A stretch of DNA of 64,000 bases from Lotus japonicus (Eukaryota > Streptophyta > Magnoliopsida > Fabales > Fabaceae): contig NC_080042.1 of NCBI RefSeq assembly GCF_012489685.1, forward strand, positions 38,073,158 through 38,137,157. The letters run 5' to 3'. A program made the position numbers and the translations under genes. Position 1 is the stretch's first letter. Every line of letters starts with the position of its first letter. Under the pieces are notes generated by a model that was not told where the DNA came from, made no database searches, and saw only the letters and a list, made by a program, of their open reading frames with translations. Shown here piece by piece: positions 43,777 through 55,114 of the stretch.

Positions 43777-44673
43777 CACAAAGGCATTGTCACATAGTGT
43801 ACATAACATGTCAAAGAAACCACCCAGCCCCTTAAATACATTGCAGAAAATTCAAGAATATACACAAAAGTTAAGAGCCTCCATATGCATATTCATATAT
43901 CAGACATTGCCTATGAGTCTTCCAAACCTCAGCTTGGATGAAGCCATTATGGACTTACAAATAGAAGAAAAAAACAACTTAGAATTATCAAAGAGAACCT
44001 TAATGGGTAAGGTGTAATCTAACAAGGCTGTGATAGAATTATGAATACACTCTGGACCCTATCCTAATCCTTGCTTGTCTGTGATCAGAGTAAAGGACCA
44101 CAAGTTTGCTGCATTTTGGTGCTGGTTTCTGAAATTTTAGACAGCTCAAGTTGTGCATAATAGATAATAGAAAATTCTGGTATATTGCAGCATTTTTTTC
44201 TGCCCTGCTTGTTTCGTTTTATCACTGTCATATGTGCCTAGGCTGTTGGAAGTTCTCCAATTTATATACTGGTTGATGGGAGTGTATGAATGGCCAAGTT
44301 CCCTTGTCACGTTGGTGTCTATTTAAGCTTAGATTAGCTTGCTGTACTTTCTTTTACTTGTACTTTTAGTGTTTATTTATCTTTGCTGTTTTTTTCTCTA
44401 ACTTATTACTATAGATCCCTACCACCTCTGTCTAGTTGTGTGGGGATCTCAATAACAATAACAATTTCAGAACAACTTGCAAAGGTTTATTTCAATGTTT
44501 CAATACATAGCTTACTATACCTGGCCCTGTATACCACAAAGGCATTGCCACATAGTACATAACATGTCAAAGAAACCACCCAGCCCCTTAAATACATTGC
44601 AGAAATATGAATTTTCATATATCAGACATATCAGAGCCTCCATATGCATATTCATATATCAGACATTGCCTAT
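43777..44673 (+). repeat. Direct repeat pair in CACTA interior
   Basis: About 140 bp near 43777-43918 (CACAAAGGCATTGTCACATA ... CAGACATTGCCTATGA) recurs at 44537-44673 with small indels. The 620 bp between shows no gene. Confidence 0.65.
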
Positions 44674-45219
44674 GAATTTGTAAAAGAGAAATAGGAAAAA
44701 AAAAACTATTACAGAGATGGGAGAAACCCTAACCTTCTCAAGTGGAACAATCAAGCCAGGGGAGAGTCAGTGTCTTTCCTCCTTCGTGTTAGGAGCAGAT
44801 CAGAAAGCAGAATCACTAGAGTGGGTCTTGTTCCCCAAATTCAAAGAGAGGAGAGTTAGGGATATATGCTGTGAGAGAAATCTAAGCAAATTTGAGAGAA
44901 AGATATGCAAGACATGTGAGAAAGAGAACACACATACCAGAACCGTGAGCAAGATGTGAGAAAGAGAAGCAGGTCAGAGCTTGGTGAGCCCTCACGATGA
45001 GGAAGAAGGAGCATGAAGGTGAGTTGTGTTCATTGTGAGTGGAATGCGATTGTGAGAACTAATTTAGGGTCAAAACTAGGATTAGAATTTAGGGCCAAGA
45101 GCGTGAATGAAATACTTGGAGGGAACTGAAAATCATTCGCGGGTTTAGAATTTGGAAAATCGATTGAGTGAAATTAGGGCCAGCCCTTGGGAACCGTCGA
45201 TAATAAGGAGTAATGTTAG

Positions 45220-45350
45220 CAGTAATGTTAGCGGACAACCGCCGCAAAAAGTGCGTTTTTTAAAAAGGAGCGACGACGGTTGGCCATCCACCGCGAAATA
45301 GTGAGTTTTAACAGGGACCGACGGCGGTTGGCCCAACCGCCGCTAAATTT
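45220..45350. repeat. CACTA right subterminal repeats
   Basis: Contains CGACGGTTGGCC, CGACGGCGGTTGGCC and CAACCGCCGCTAAA, matching the left subterminal motif family. Confidence 0.7.
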
Positions 45351-45383
45351 TGGCCACTAAGTTGCTATTTTGGTGTAGTGGTT

Positions 45384-46774
45384 CCTGTTAACACAGTGGC
45401 ACCAATAACATTCGGCAAAAGATCATTAATTATGAGGCGAGTTCCATTGCATAACCCAGCCGACTGGTCTATATTTCTCAATAACATTATTGGAGCCCCA
45501 TTCTTCAAACTCAACTTGTGATTTGGAATTCCAGAGCACTTTATATCATTTAAAAACTCAGAAGTAAACCACTCAGAGTGTATCTCTGAATCCGCATCAG
45601 ACCTGCAAGCTGTATCTGAATTGAAGTACTCTTTTGGTTCACTAGGAATTAAGTTCAGGATAAAATCATTCATCATCTGAACTGATTCAAGAGTCGGACA
45701 TAATATGCATCTTTCTTCAAAAAACTTGTAATCCTTCATGTTAGTCAAGAGATTTGGATATGCAAAATTAACCAAATCATGAATAGGATTATCACCTGGC
45801 TCAACTAACAGATCAGTAGGTATGTCTACATTAGCTTCTCCACTCTCATTTGATTCAAATTCACCATTGCCAATCTGAAGAATCCAATCAGCAAATGCGT
45901 TTATATCGGCAGCAAGTTCCGGGGATCCAGCAGTTCTTAATCTCATATTTGCAGTTAATTTCAACACCTTACAGTGCTTCCATAATTGAGATGAATTGAT
46001 GGTAGATTTAACAATATTTTGTCTTGACCCTTTCGGGATAACAGGCAGAATCTGCCTAAAGTCACCTCCAAGCACTACCACTTTGCCACCAAATGGTTTT
46101 TCTGCGTTGCTTTCATCCTGTACTCTCATCAAATCCCTCAATGTTCTGTCCAGGGCTTCAAAACAAAACTTGTTCAACATGGGCGCTTCATCCCATATAA
46201 TCAACTTAGTCTGCAAAAGCAAATTTGCCCGTAAGCTTCCTTGTTTAATATTACATGTAGATACATCATTCACCTATAGTGGAACACACAATCTTGAATG
46301 AGCAGTTCTCCCCCCTGGTAGTAATAACGAAGCAATACCACTGGAAGCTACATTCAGAACAATCAATCCTCGGGACCGTAGAGATGCTGACAATGCGTTC
46401 CAAATAAATGTTTTCCCTGTTCCTCCGTATCCATATGAAAAGAAAAAACCACCACAGTCAGACAAAACAGATTCCAATATCTGATTATAGACCTGCTTTT
46501 GTTCATCTGTCATTAAATTTAGCAAATTTGTGCACTTGGCAGACATCTCATCTCTATCGTAGTTAAGTTCATCTACTATGAACCTATTTTCAAATAGATG
46601 TAGATCGGAAGATTCAGGATAAGGTAAACAATCAAAATCCTTGAGAGATCTCCCGTTACTCTGGAGCAATTTTTCAATCTCTATCAGGCACATGTTTCTT
46701 AAGTCATCATCACTAATTTCCAAGTCTGAAAAAATAAGATTCGAATATAAAATTACTTTGGAAGAAATGTACAT
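45384..46774 (-). pseudogene. RepHel PIF1-like helicase exons
   Basis: Starts after the acceptor ATTTTTTCAG near 46727 and reads on the minus strand. Walker A is GYGGTGKTF (about 46409-46435), Walker B LIIWDEAP (about 46180-46203) and motif III GGDFRQILPV (about 46045-46075), with LTANMRLR after it. These are SF1B PIF1-type helicase motifs, used in Helitrons to unwind DNA during rolling-circle transfer. An in-frame TAG at 46274-46276 (after SRLCVPL) interrupts the frame. The exon ends at the CACTA insertion (TSD GTT 45381-45383). Confidence 0.88.
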
Positions 46775-46839
46775 TAGTAGTTACTTATATAAAAAACTAA
46801 TTTCATATGGTTTAAATGAGTTCCTTAAGTTGCATACCT

Positions 46840-47881
46840 GGTATTTGAAGAAGTCTCCTTCTTTGATATAAAATGCCGTCTGCTAGCAATTTCCATGTAG
46901 CTTCCCACACTACATCTGGTTTGCTGATGGTTTTCACTAACAATAACATGACAAATAATCGTCTTAATTGGTGTCCAGACCCAAGATCACTTGCCTCCTT
47001 TATTCCATCTATGTATTCTCTATCATCTTTCAACAATCCCAAGATGTAGCACGCTTCCTTGTAGGTCTGGTATAGTATCCCATTAACAGTTTTTATGCTG
47101 TCAAAACTTGTACATCCCTTTTGAATTGTAAGAAGGACCCGCATATAGAATAGTTCTCCGGTACCCATGGGAATATAATTCAACCTCCCAATTGAAAATC
47201 CTTTCTTTCGGACAGTCCATATTTTTTTGTCTTCATCATAAACAAACCTTTGGGGAAACTCTGCATATGTTAGGTCCTTCCCAAGTTCGGATTCCTGATT
47301 TGCTTTGAACCACGCTGTAAACTCAGTGTCCATATCCTGGTTCCTTTCAACTACAGTGTCAATCCATTCATGATCCTTGAAAGTAACAGACTGCTCATTG
47401 GGAAGGTGAAATGATAATCTATTAACAGGAGGCCACTTGTCATGAATATAAAATCCAAATATTCTCCACGCTGCTTCACAGGGAGACAAATACCTGCAGT
47501 CGTAATACTGCTTTATCTCAGCAACACCTTTTTCTTTATTTGAATCTTTATCTCTATTTGAAATTTCAACAGAAACTCTATCTGGACCTTTGCTTACATA
47601 TTTAAACAAATATTTTATGGAGTTTGACTTGTTACAGTACTCCACGTTGATATGGGCCTGATACCTCATGAAGAGATCTGGATTATAAGGTACAACATAC
47701 CTATTATCCATCACAATGTCTTTCTTTGTAACACTAACTCCAATATCTCTTCTCCTGTATTTAGGATAGCCTTCCTCATCAATTGTAGTTGAGTTCTGAA
47801 ATTGTTTTGGGAAAAATTTCTCACACTTTCCATTTTTCATACAGGCAGAATTCATATTAGCAAATCCACATGGACCATGCA
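46840..47881 (-). pseudogene. RepHel Rep domain, C-terminal part
   Basis: From the solo LTR junction the minus frame reads MHGPCGFANMNSACMKNGKC and then FFPKQF. Later comes VEYCNKSNSIKYLFKYVSKG, which carries the conserved Tyr/Lys region of Helitron Rep nucleases (the tyrosines that attach to DNA). DKWPPVNRLSFHLPNEQ and FSIGRLNYIPMGTGELFYMR follow and are standard in plant Helitron proteins. A donor at about 46840 (CAG/GTATGC) leads to the helicase exons. It is cut from its N-terminal half by the insertion at TSD ATGCA. Confidence 0.88.
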
Positions 47882-49465
47882 TGTAACACCCCGATTTCGG
47901 TGGCGTCACTTTCGTAACCAAAAGAAATACTTAATGCGGAAAAACGTGAATATTTTTTTTTTCTCGATAATACAAAATTAAAACTGAAAGAAATAGAGCT
48001 TGACAACAGAAGATAACAAAACTAATATACAATAATAGTTACAGCCCCCGCTGTAAGTAGTAAACCACGTCACGAGTAACCCTCCAGTGACGGACAGCAA
48101 AATAGAGTAACGCCCGAAGGCAAAAGGTACAATCCAAAAGAAAAGGTTAAGTGTCTGCAACACAAACCCTCAAAATGAGAATAAGTCAGCCCAGATGGCC
48201 TAAAACAAGACCCCCTAGTCCAACCAACTCTCTGTGATTTCCGTAAAGAGAACCACAAGAAAAGCTAAAGGTCGGGGACCTACCCTGCCCAAAACGAAAG
48301 ACTGAACATCAGGGCCAAGACGCTACTCCTACACTAATCCCAACTATGCATCCCCAAGATCGTCGTCTGAATCTAAATCCAAGACGACTATGTCGATGAC
48401 TGCATCGGTCTCCACAGCTGGTCGAGCGGGTTCTGCACCCGATCCCAAGTCTATAGCAGCCGCGACAGTGGGTGAACTAGTGCCTGAAGAAGTCCCTCCC
48501 ACAGGCACCTCCTCCGAGGGGTACTCGTCGTCCGAAGGCGACGGTGGTGGTGGCACTCCCAGTCCAGGTCCGCAGTGTACACCCGGTGGCAAGTTGAAGC
48601 TGATAGTGTAGTGCCTCCAGACTCCGTGCGTCAGGCTTGGCATCCGGTCAATGCGATCCTCCATTATTCGCCCTGAATAGATAGCTCGGTGGCCGGCGGG
48701 GTCGACCACCCATGAGCTTGGGGTGTCTTGGTCCAACATCTCAAACCTGGTCCCCCCCGAAGGGACGACCGTCTCGTACCAGTCCGCCATACTCAACTGA
48801 CAATGGCGTAGTCCGCCCAAACACACACAGAAGACGCGAGGGTCAACTCCAAAGAATTATATAAATAATAAAACCAGATATATAGGGTAATAATTATTTA
48901 GCCTCTCAGGCTTATACGTTTAGGGATAACATCCTAGGGTTGCATATATCACAATGAATATAAAGATCATAATAACAATTAGCATGCCTCAAGTAGGATA
49001 AACAGGTACCAATCACACTCAGCAACTAAGTCAGCATGTATGTTGCATGAAATGCAATGCTGGGTGACAAAATGCATTCCGGAAGAAGGATGGACACCAT
49101 CGAGTCAGCCCTAACACCGGCCAAAGTGGGACCATTCCGCTCGGGCGCCTCTTACACCACACAAAAGTAGTCAGATCAGCAGTGAACCCGTAGGTCTGCC
49201 ATTCCGTCTGCTACTAAGGACCACCGTAGTGTCCTAAATATGGAAATCCGGGTCTTATGACCATTTTGGAATCCACCGAGGTCCGGTAATCCGCCGTGTA
49301 TTAACCTCAAAATGAGTGCATGAATGCAAGTGATTAGCCAAACAACGTCTCCGACCTCACTCGACACGTCGCCACGTGTTCTAACTAACTTAATGTCTCT
49401 AAAAAGCCTACCCTAAGGCAAATGTCGATTCTGCGATAAAATGAATTAATCAAAAGAAGAAGAAT

Positions 49466-49635
49466 GTACTTGGGAACTCATGGTTCCCGGCTAAACTTTA
49501 GATAGCCAATCAATAAACTGCTCATCGAGCGAAAAGGTACCGAAGTACTTGGAAACTTATAGTCTCCGGCTAAACTTTAGATAGCCAAACAATAAACTGC
49601 TCATCGAGCGAAAGAGTACGAATGTACTTGGAAAC
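49466..49635. repeat. Direct repeat of about 85 bp, two copies
   Basis: GTACTTGG...GGCTAAACTTTAGATAGCC...CTGCTCATCGAGCGAAA occurs at about 49466-49550 and 49551-49635, with a third partial start. It lies within solo LTR copy 2. Confidence 0.7.
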
Positions 49636-51365
49636 TTATGAGTTTCTCCTAATCTTGGATTTGCCGACACTTCTCATTTTCAAAACACTTATGTTCAAGC
49701 CCTAAACTATTGTCTGAGTCTTTTATCATTATATTAAGGGTTTTGAGGTTGTTTAATACATTATGGAGATTCATTATGAAATTGTTTAAGTTTCGTCTCT
49801 AATCCTATTAGTTTCAAAGATCCCATAATTCCAATGATTCCCTGGAGATGGTCTCAAAGCAAAAGGTCCATCATCACCCAAGTAATGGCCCGAGAAGTTC
49901 CCAGGTAAGCTGGCCGGCACAATGCCTCATTAAAAGCCCTTCTTGCCTTGGACAGAACAACCCAAGTTCTTACGTGAATTCAAATGGGGTTTTTCCAATA
50001 ACATTTTCAAGCTCATTTTCCTTTGAGAAGGTCTCGATCCATAAAGCAATAATAGGGTACGAACCTTGGTCCGTCCCATCAAACTTTCCCAAAATCTCAA
50101 AAATAAAATCGGCATGACATGCCCGTTATCCTCACTCTAAAGCATAACAGATATAAGTGGAGTAACATAAATAAATCAGCTCAATCAATAAACATAAACA
50201 ACATATTCCAACACATCCTAGATTAACCATTTAGCACATAACATGTGAATCATTTAGTACACAATATCATGGCATCAAGTACTCAACAAGATCGGCCGAA
50301 GCCTCAGAAATCATTTCAGACATTTAGCAATTAAGTGCATAACACATAAATCAAGTCGAATTCGTCGACACCTAAAGCATTATCTAGTAATTCAGAGAGT
50401 AGCCCTCACCGGTGGGTCTTCCAGCTTCCTCCTCAAAGTGTCCTTCACGCTCTTCTCCTGGTTCTCCAGGAACCTCCTCAAAAGAACCTTAAGCAAAATT
50501 CACAGAAATCAACACCAAGAGTCAGAAACTCAGAAATCAAAGAGTCCTAGGGTTACACGGTACACTACAAACTTCGTGGTACGAAAATCTAACGCGTTAA
50601 GACAAGTTTTCGAAAAATCGGATTCTTCCCCCCCCCCTTGATATAGCTCTCGGCCACTTCCTAATTGGGAGGGTCGATTTTTCTTCGATCAAACTTGGTT
50701 CCTAGGTTAACATAAGCCGTAACTAAGACGGTTCTAAGCTCGGAAAAATTTTCGGATCGAAAACTGACATAGGGGTAGTTTGGTCATTATTTTAAACTCG
50801 GAATTTCAAAACTGGATTTTTGAAAAACAAATTGGATGGAGATGTCAACAACGACGTTTATGACAACTAATCCTACTAGCACTAAGCCAAGTCGAGAGTT
50901 CTAAGCTAAAAGGTTGCGACTTTGCTTAAAAATGGGTATTTGAAGCAAGAATTGATTCCGGCGGAATTCCGGCGACATTACGAAAAAACTAATCCGACAG
51001 AAGTGCTCCTGAGCACGTAGGGAAGATGTTTAGACAAAGAAATCAAGCTATTTGGACAATTTTCCAAAAACCTCAAAACTTTGGACACATAAAGACTTAG
51101 GAGAAGTCGACAGAAACGACGATCAGAAGAGAGATATAGTTTACCTACCTCAGGGTCTTCGATTAGCAACGATCGGTGAAGCAAACGGGCAAGAATTCGC
51201 GAAGATCAACTTCCTCCTCTTCTCCTCTCTTGGCCGCGGTTTTGGGGAAAGAAATGGGTGAGTTTTGCAAAATTTTCATTTTCTAGCTTATAACCTATAT
51301 ATAGTGAAGGAAATGGAGATATTTTGCAAAGTTTGGATAAGGATGCATTGGTGGATGGATAAGGA

Positions 51366-52621
51366 TGTAAGATCAAGATTTGGTCATGTGGTACAAATCT
51401 ATGTTTTGATGATAACAAGTATTTATTTGTGGATGAACAACTATGATACTCTAATGTTTGTCTTGAGTGTTTTGACAAACAGGTTCTGATTCTGACACCA
51501 GAAGATATATTCGTCAGAAGTTCTGAAGATCAGAAGATCAGAAGATCAGAAGATCAGAAGATCAGAAGATCAGAGGATCTGAAGATCAGAGGATCTGAGG
51601 ATCAGAGGATCTGAAGATCAGAGGATCTGAAGATCAGAGGATCTGAGGATCAGAGGATCAGAAGATCAGAGGATCAGAAGATCTGAGGATCAGAAGATCT
51701 GAAGACCAGAAGCTCTGAGGGACCAGAGGCTCTGAAGGTTCAGAAGCTCTGAAGGTCCAGAAGCAGAAGTTACGAAGGTCAGAGGATCCAAGCATCCCTC
51801 TGACTCTGATCACCAAGCTTCACAAGTTCCAACACGAAGCATAACTCTGATCAGAAGTCAATGGTTAAAGGCAAATGTCTCTATCGAGAAGTACAAGAGC
51901 AGTGTACTATTCTGAAAAGCCTACCTACCAAGGTTCAGCCACAGCAGGTTCTGGAAGTTCCAGAAATGCCCTCCAACGGTCATATTCTCTCAACAGAAAT
52001 ATCCTTTGCACCTTGGACTATAAAAGGCTGAAGAAAAGAAGAAAGACTAAGAGTGAGAGAAATCAAGAGCTGCAATACAAGAAAAGATTCAAGCCTCTAC
52101 TTTCTTCATCTGTTCTTATTTAGTTTACACTCAGCTTATTTAGAAGCAAACCTTTGTAAACACCAACCTCAAACAGTTGTTTGATTTTCCTTAAGGGACC
52201 GGGTAGGTCAGTATCCTTAAGAAGACTAAGAGAGTGAATCTTAGTGGTGATTCCTTTAGGAGATCAAGGTTGATCGGATCCTAGAGAAGACTAAGAGAGT
52301 GAATCTTAGTGATAGCTAAGTCAGTGTATTGTTAGTCACTTGTAGGTTTCAAGTGCAGTTGTAACAATTATCTGATTAGTGGATTGCCTTCATTCTAAGA
52401 AGGAAGAAATCACCTTAACGGGTGGACTGGATTAGCTTGAGGGATTTATCAAGTGAACCAGGATAAAATACTTGTGTGCTTTTCTCTTCTCTCTATCTTT
52501 ATCCGCTGCACCATCTATCTTAGAGAAACCGAAAAGATTTACTTTAAATCTTAAGGGGAAAGTTTTTATATTGAAAACGCTATTCAACCCCCCCCCCTTC
52601 TAGTCGTTTTTCACACCTTCA
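51366..52621 (+). repeat. Copia 5' LTR
   Basis: Begins TGTAAGATCAAGATTTGGTC and ends TTTTTCACACCTTCA. It contains the minisatellite 51515-51720 and a C-tract near 52588-52597. A TATA-like GGACTATAAAAGGC lies near 52015. A small ORF of 82 codons at 51875-52123 is probably leader RNA, not a gene. Confidence 0.92.
51515..51720 (+). repeat. LTR minisatellite (GATCAGAAGATCAGAG units)
   Basis: Imperfect tandem 9-10-bp units, variants of AGATCAGAAG and AGATCAGAGG/ATCTGAGG. The matching array in the 3' LTR (about 55265-55410) is shorter by roughly 55 bp and accounts for nearly all the LTR length difference. Confidence 0.85.
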
Positions 52622-52623
52622 AT

Positions 52624-52635
52624 TGGTATCAGAGC
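52624..52635 (+). promoter_or_regulatory. Copia primer-binding site
   Basis: TGGTATCAGAGC directly after the 5' LTR, complementary to the 3' end of initiator methionine tRNA, the usual primer of plant copia elements. Confidence 0.88.
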
Positions 52636-52695
52636 GCAAGTTCTGATTACCACACTTAACAGTGTTCAGTAGATCCGGGCCAGTGTGAAAAACTC

Positions 52696-54441
52696 ATGGA
52701 TTCCACCACTACTACAAGCAAATATCAATACAGTGCAAGACCACCTATCTTTGATGGTCAGAGATTTGATTTTTGGAAAGATAGAATCAAAAGCTTCTTT
52801 CTTGGCTTTGATCCTGATCTTTGGGATTTTGTTGTTTATGGCTACACCCCTCCTGTTGATGAACATGGTGTAAAAATCCCAAGGGAGAAGATGAGTGAAG
52901 ATCAAAAGAAGGAGTTCAGAGATCATCACCGATCAAGAGCTATTCTGCAAAGTGCCATTTCATATGAAGAATATGAGAAAATTACTGATCGTGATTCCGC
53001 CAAGGGCATATTTGATTCCTTAAAGATGACACATGAAGGAAACAAAAAGGTGAAAGAGACAAAGGCGTTGTCTCTGATCAAGCAGTATGAATCCTTCCAA
53101 ATGGAACCTGACGAATCCATTGAGGATATGTTTTCCAGATTTCAGTTGCTCGTAGCTGGAATAAGACCTCTCAACAAAAGCTACACTACAAAAGATCATG
53201 TCATAAGGGTCATCAGAAGTCTTCCTGAAAGCTGGATGCCTTTAGTGACTTCAATAGAGCTTACAAGAGATGTTGAGCATATGAGTTTAGAAGAACTCAT
53301 CAGCATACTGAAATGCCATGAGCTGAAGCGCTCTGAGAAGGCTAAATCTGAGAAGTCAAAAGCTCTCCAAGCTGAAGCAGAAGAATCTGAAGAAGCATCA
53401 GAAGATTCTGATGAAGATGAGCTGACTCTGATATCCAGAAAATTCAACTGCATCTGGAAGCACAGGCAGAGCAAATACAAAGGCTCATCAAAGGACAAAA
53501 AGTTAAAGAAGCATTTCAAACCAAAGAAAAGTCTGATGGTGACTTTTGATGAATCAGAGTCAGAGGATGTTGACTCTGATGGTGAAGTTCAAGGACTCAT
53601 GGCTATTGTCAAAGACAAAGGAGCAGAGTCAAAGGATGCTGTTGACTCTGACTCAGAATCAGAAGGAGATCCAGACTCTGACGATGAAAATGAGGTATTT
53701 GATTCTTTCTCAACTTCTGAACTTAAAGATGCTTTGTCTGAAATTATGGATAAATATAACTCTCTCTTGACTAAGCATAAAAGGTTGAAAAAGAATTTCT
53801 CTGCTGCCTCTGAAACTTCTTCTGAACATGAGAAAATCATATCTGATTTGAAAAATGATAACCATGCTTTAGTTAATTCTAACTCTGTGCTTAAGAATCA
53901 AATTGCTAAGTTAGAAGAAGTTATTGCCTGCGATGCCTCTGATAGTAAGCATGAATCTAAGTATGAAAAATCTTTTCAAAGATTCCTGGCTAAAAGCGTA
54001 GATAGAAGCTTGATGGCTTCATTGATCTATGGCGTGAGCAGAAATGGAATGCGTGGCATTGGGTATTCTAAACCAATTAGAAATGAGCCCTCTGTGCCTA
54101 AAGCTAAATCTTTGTATGAATGCTTTGTTCCCTCTGGTACCATATTGCCTGACCCTGTACCTGCTGAAGCTGCTAAACCTCCTCTTATAAAGGGATCTTT
54201 CTCCATGTCTAAATATCATGCAAAAATTCCTGTATATTATCCTGTTGAAAGACCCAAAGTTGTCAGAACTTCTGGGCTAACTAACAAGAAAGGACCCAGA
54301 AAGTGGGTACCTAGGGATAAGATTATATATGTTGCAGATATCTTCAATAGGTCCATCGAAACTCCAACCATGGAACTTGGACAGTGGATGCAAGCAACAC
54401 ATGACGGGAGAAAGACATATGTCCCAAGATCCAAAACTTGA
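52696..54441 (+). CDS. Copia gag protein (UBN2 domain) lacking a zinc knuckle
   Basis: 581 residues from ATG 52696. The UBN2/gag domain at about 15-220 reads RPPIFDGQRFDFWKDRIKSF, then SFQMEPDESIEDMFSRFQLL and IRSLPESWMPLVTSIE. A basic stretch (KDKKLKKHFKPKKSLMVTFD, about residue 265-285) follows. Here the Cys-Cys-His-Cys zinc knuckle of related SIRE gags would be expected, and none is present. Acidic Ser/Asp repeats and a coiled coil (about 345-420) come next. The C-terminus has KKGPRKWVPRDK and stops before any pol domain. The frame is fully open. Gag would build particles; RNA binding may rely on the basic stretch. Confidence 0.85.
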   Translation: MDSTTTTSKYQYSARPPIFDGQRFDFWKDRIKSFFLGFDPDLWDFVVYGYTPPVDEHGVKIPREKMSEDQKKEFRDHHRSRAILQSAISYEEYEKITDRDSAKGIFDSLKMTHEGNKKVKETKALSLIKQYESFQMEPDESIEDMFSRFQLLVAGIRPLNKSYTTKDHVIRVIRSLPESWMPLVTSIELTRDVEHMSLEELISILKCHELKRSEKAKSEKSKALQAEAEESEEASEDSDEDELTLISRKFNCIWKHRQSKYKGSSKDKKLKKHFKPKKSLMVTFDESESEDVDSDGEVQGLMAIVKDKGAESKDAVDSDSESEGDPDSDDENEVFDSFSTSELKDALSEIMDKYNSLLTKHKRLKKNFSAASETSSEHEKIISDLKNDNHALVNSNSVLKNQIAKLEEVIACDASDSKHESKYEKSFQRFLAKSVDRSLMASLIYGVSRNGMRGIGYSKPIRNEPSVPKAKSLYECFVPSGTILPDPVPAEAAKPPLIKGSFSMSKYHAKIPVYYPVERPKVVRTSGLTNKKGPRKWVPRDKIIYVADIFNRSIETPTMELGQWMQATHDGRKTYVPRSKT

Positions 54442-55097
54442 ACCTGAAGGTGAAGTTAATCTTGGAGGCATCAGTAGAGTAAGATTTGGTCAAGTCAAAG
54501 CTAGCTGAAAAAGCTTGTAGAGATGAGCATGACTGTTTCAGATAGAAACAAAGACTCAGAACTTGTCAAACCAGAAGCAACGACATCAGAAGATGCTACT
54601 ACAACTTCTGACTTGCGTCATCAGAAGAAGAGTAGGTTCATAGCTTCTCATTCTGAAGCATCTGAAGATGGAATTTTTTTTCCAGAATGGAGATGTCACC
54701 AGAACCTCTGGACTTTGACACTTCTGCTCTCATAAGAAGATATACTAATCAGCAGCCAAGTATCCCTTGGTATTACTTCTGAGGGGGAGTATTTCGTCTT
54801 TTGCTCTTACTTTTTTTTTCCACCTTCATTCTTTTTGCTTATGACAAAAAGGGGGAGAACTTATAGTATCTTGACAACTCCTATATTATTTAGCTCAGAA
54901 TCTAGATATTACTAACGTTGATATTAAGTACTAGATTCAGGGGGAGCTTAGCTCAGAATCAAGCACGAGTCTTGGATTCAGAAGGAGCAAGATAAACTAT
55001 ACACATCAGGATAAGTTTTAACTCTGATACCTTATACTCTGAGTGTATTCAGTTTATTTGTTTAGAGTTGTTCATCAAAATACATGGTTTTGTCATC
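54442..55097 (+). other. Non-coding remainder of copia internal region
   Basis: Contains gag-like reading remnants, GGGGGAG motifs at about 54782 and 54851 (polypurine-like) and repeated CTCAGAATC phrases. No pol motif is detectable in any frame. Confidence 0.55.
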
Positions 55098-55098
55098 A

Positions 55099-55114
55099 TC
55101 AAAAAGGGGGAGAT
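55099..55114 (+). promoter_or_regulatory. Copia polypurine tract
   Basis: TCAAAAAGGGGGAGAT directly before the 3' LTR, the standard plus-strand primer of plant copia elements. Confidence 0.85.

Larger units (their letters stand above)
41335..45380 (-). mobile_element. CACTA (En/Spm) element, 4.0 kb
   Basis: Ends CACTACAAGAAAA (left) and TTTTGGTGTAGTG (right). The 3-bp TSD is GTT (41332-41334 and 45381-45383). Subterminal regions at 41350-41750 and 45220-45350 are rich in GGCGGTT/AACCGCC palindromes, the expected transposase-binding type of array. The interior holds a transposase_24-like fragment on the minus strand but no TNP2-type (transposase_21) catalytic protein. It is a deletion derivative that splits the Helitron helicase. 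Confidence 0.9.

Noticed and set aside
46812..47921. ORF start at 47921 with a MVTKVTPPKSG leader, also seen at 3220
   Set aside because: The leader is solo-LTR sequence fused by the insertion; the Helitron Rep part begins at 47881.
51515..51720. Regularly spaced repeats that could suggest a CRISPR array
   Set aside because: Short tandem units without spacers, inside an LTR of a plant genome.
51875..52123. Identical 82-codon ORFs here and at 55568-55816
   Set aside because: They are the same LTR position in two LTR copies; the identity comes from LTR duplication, not from a conserved protein.
52586..52597. C-tract length difference with 56281-56292 as a biological signal
   Set aside because: Homopolymer length is prone to sequencing and replication slippage.
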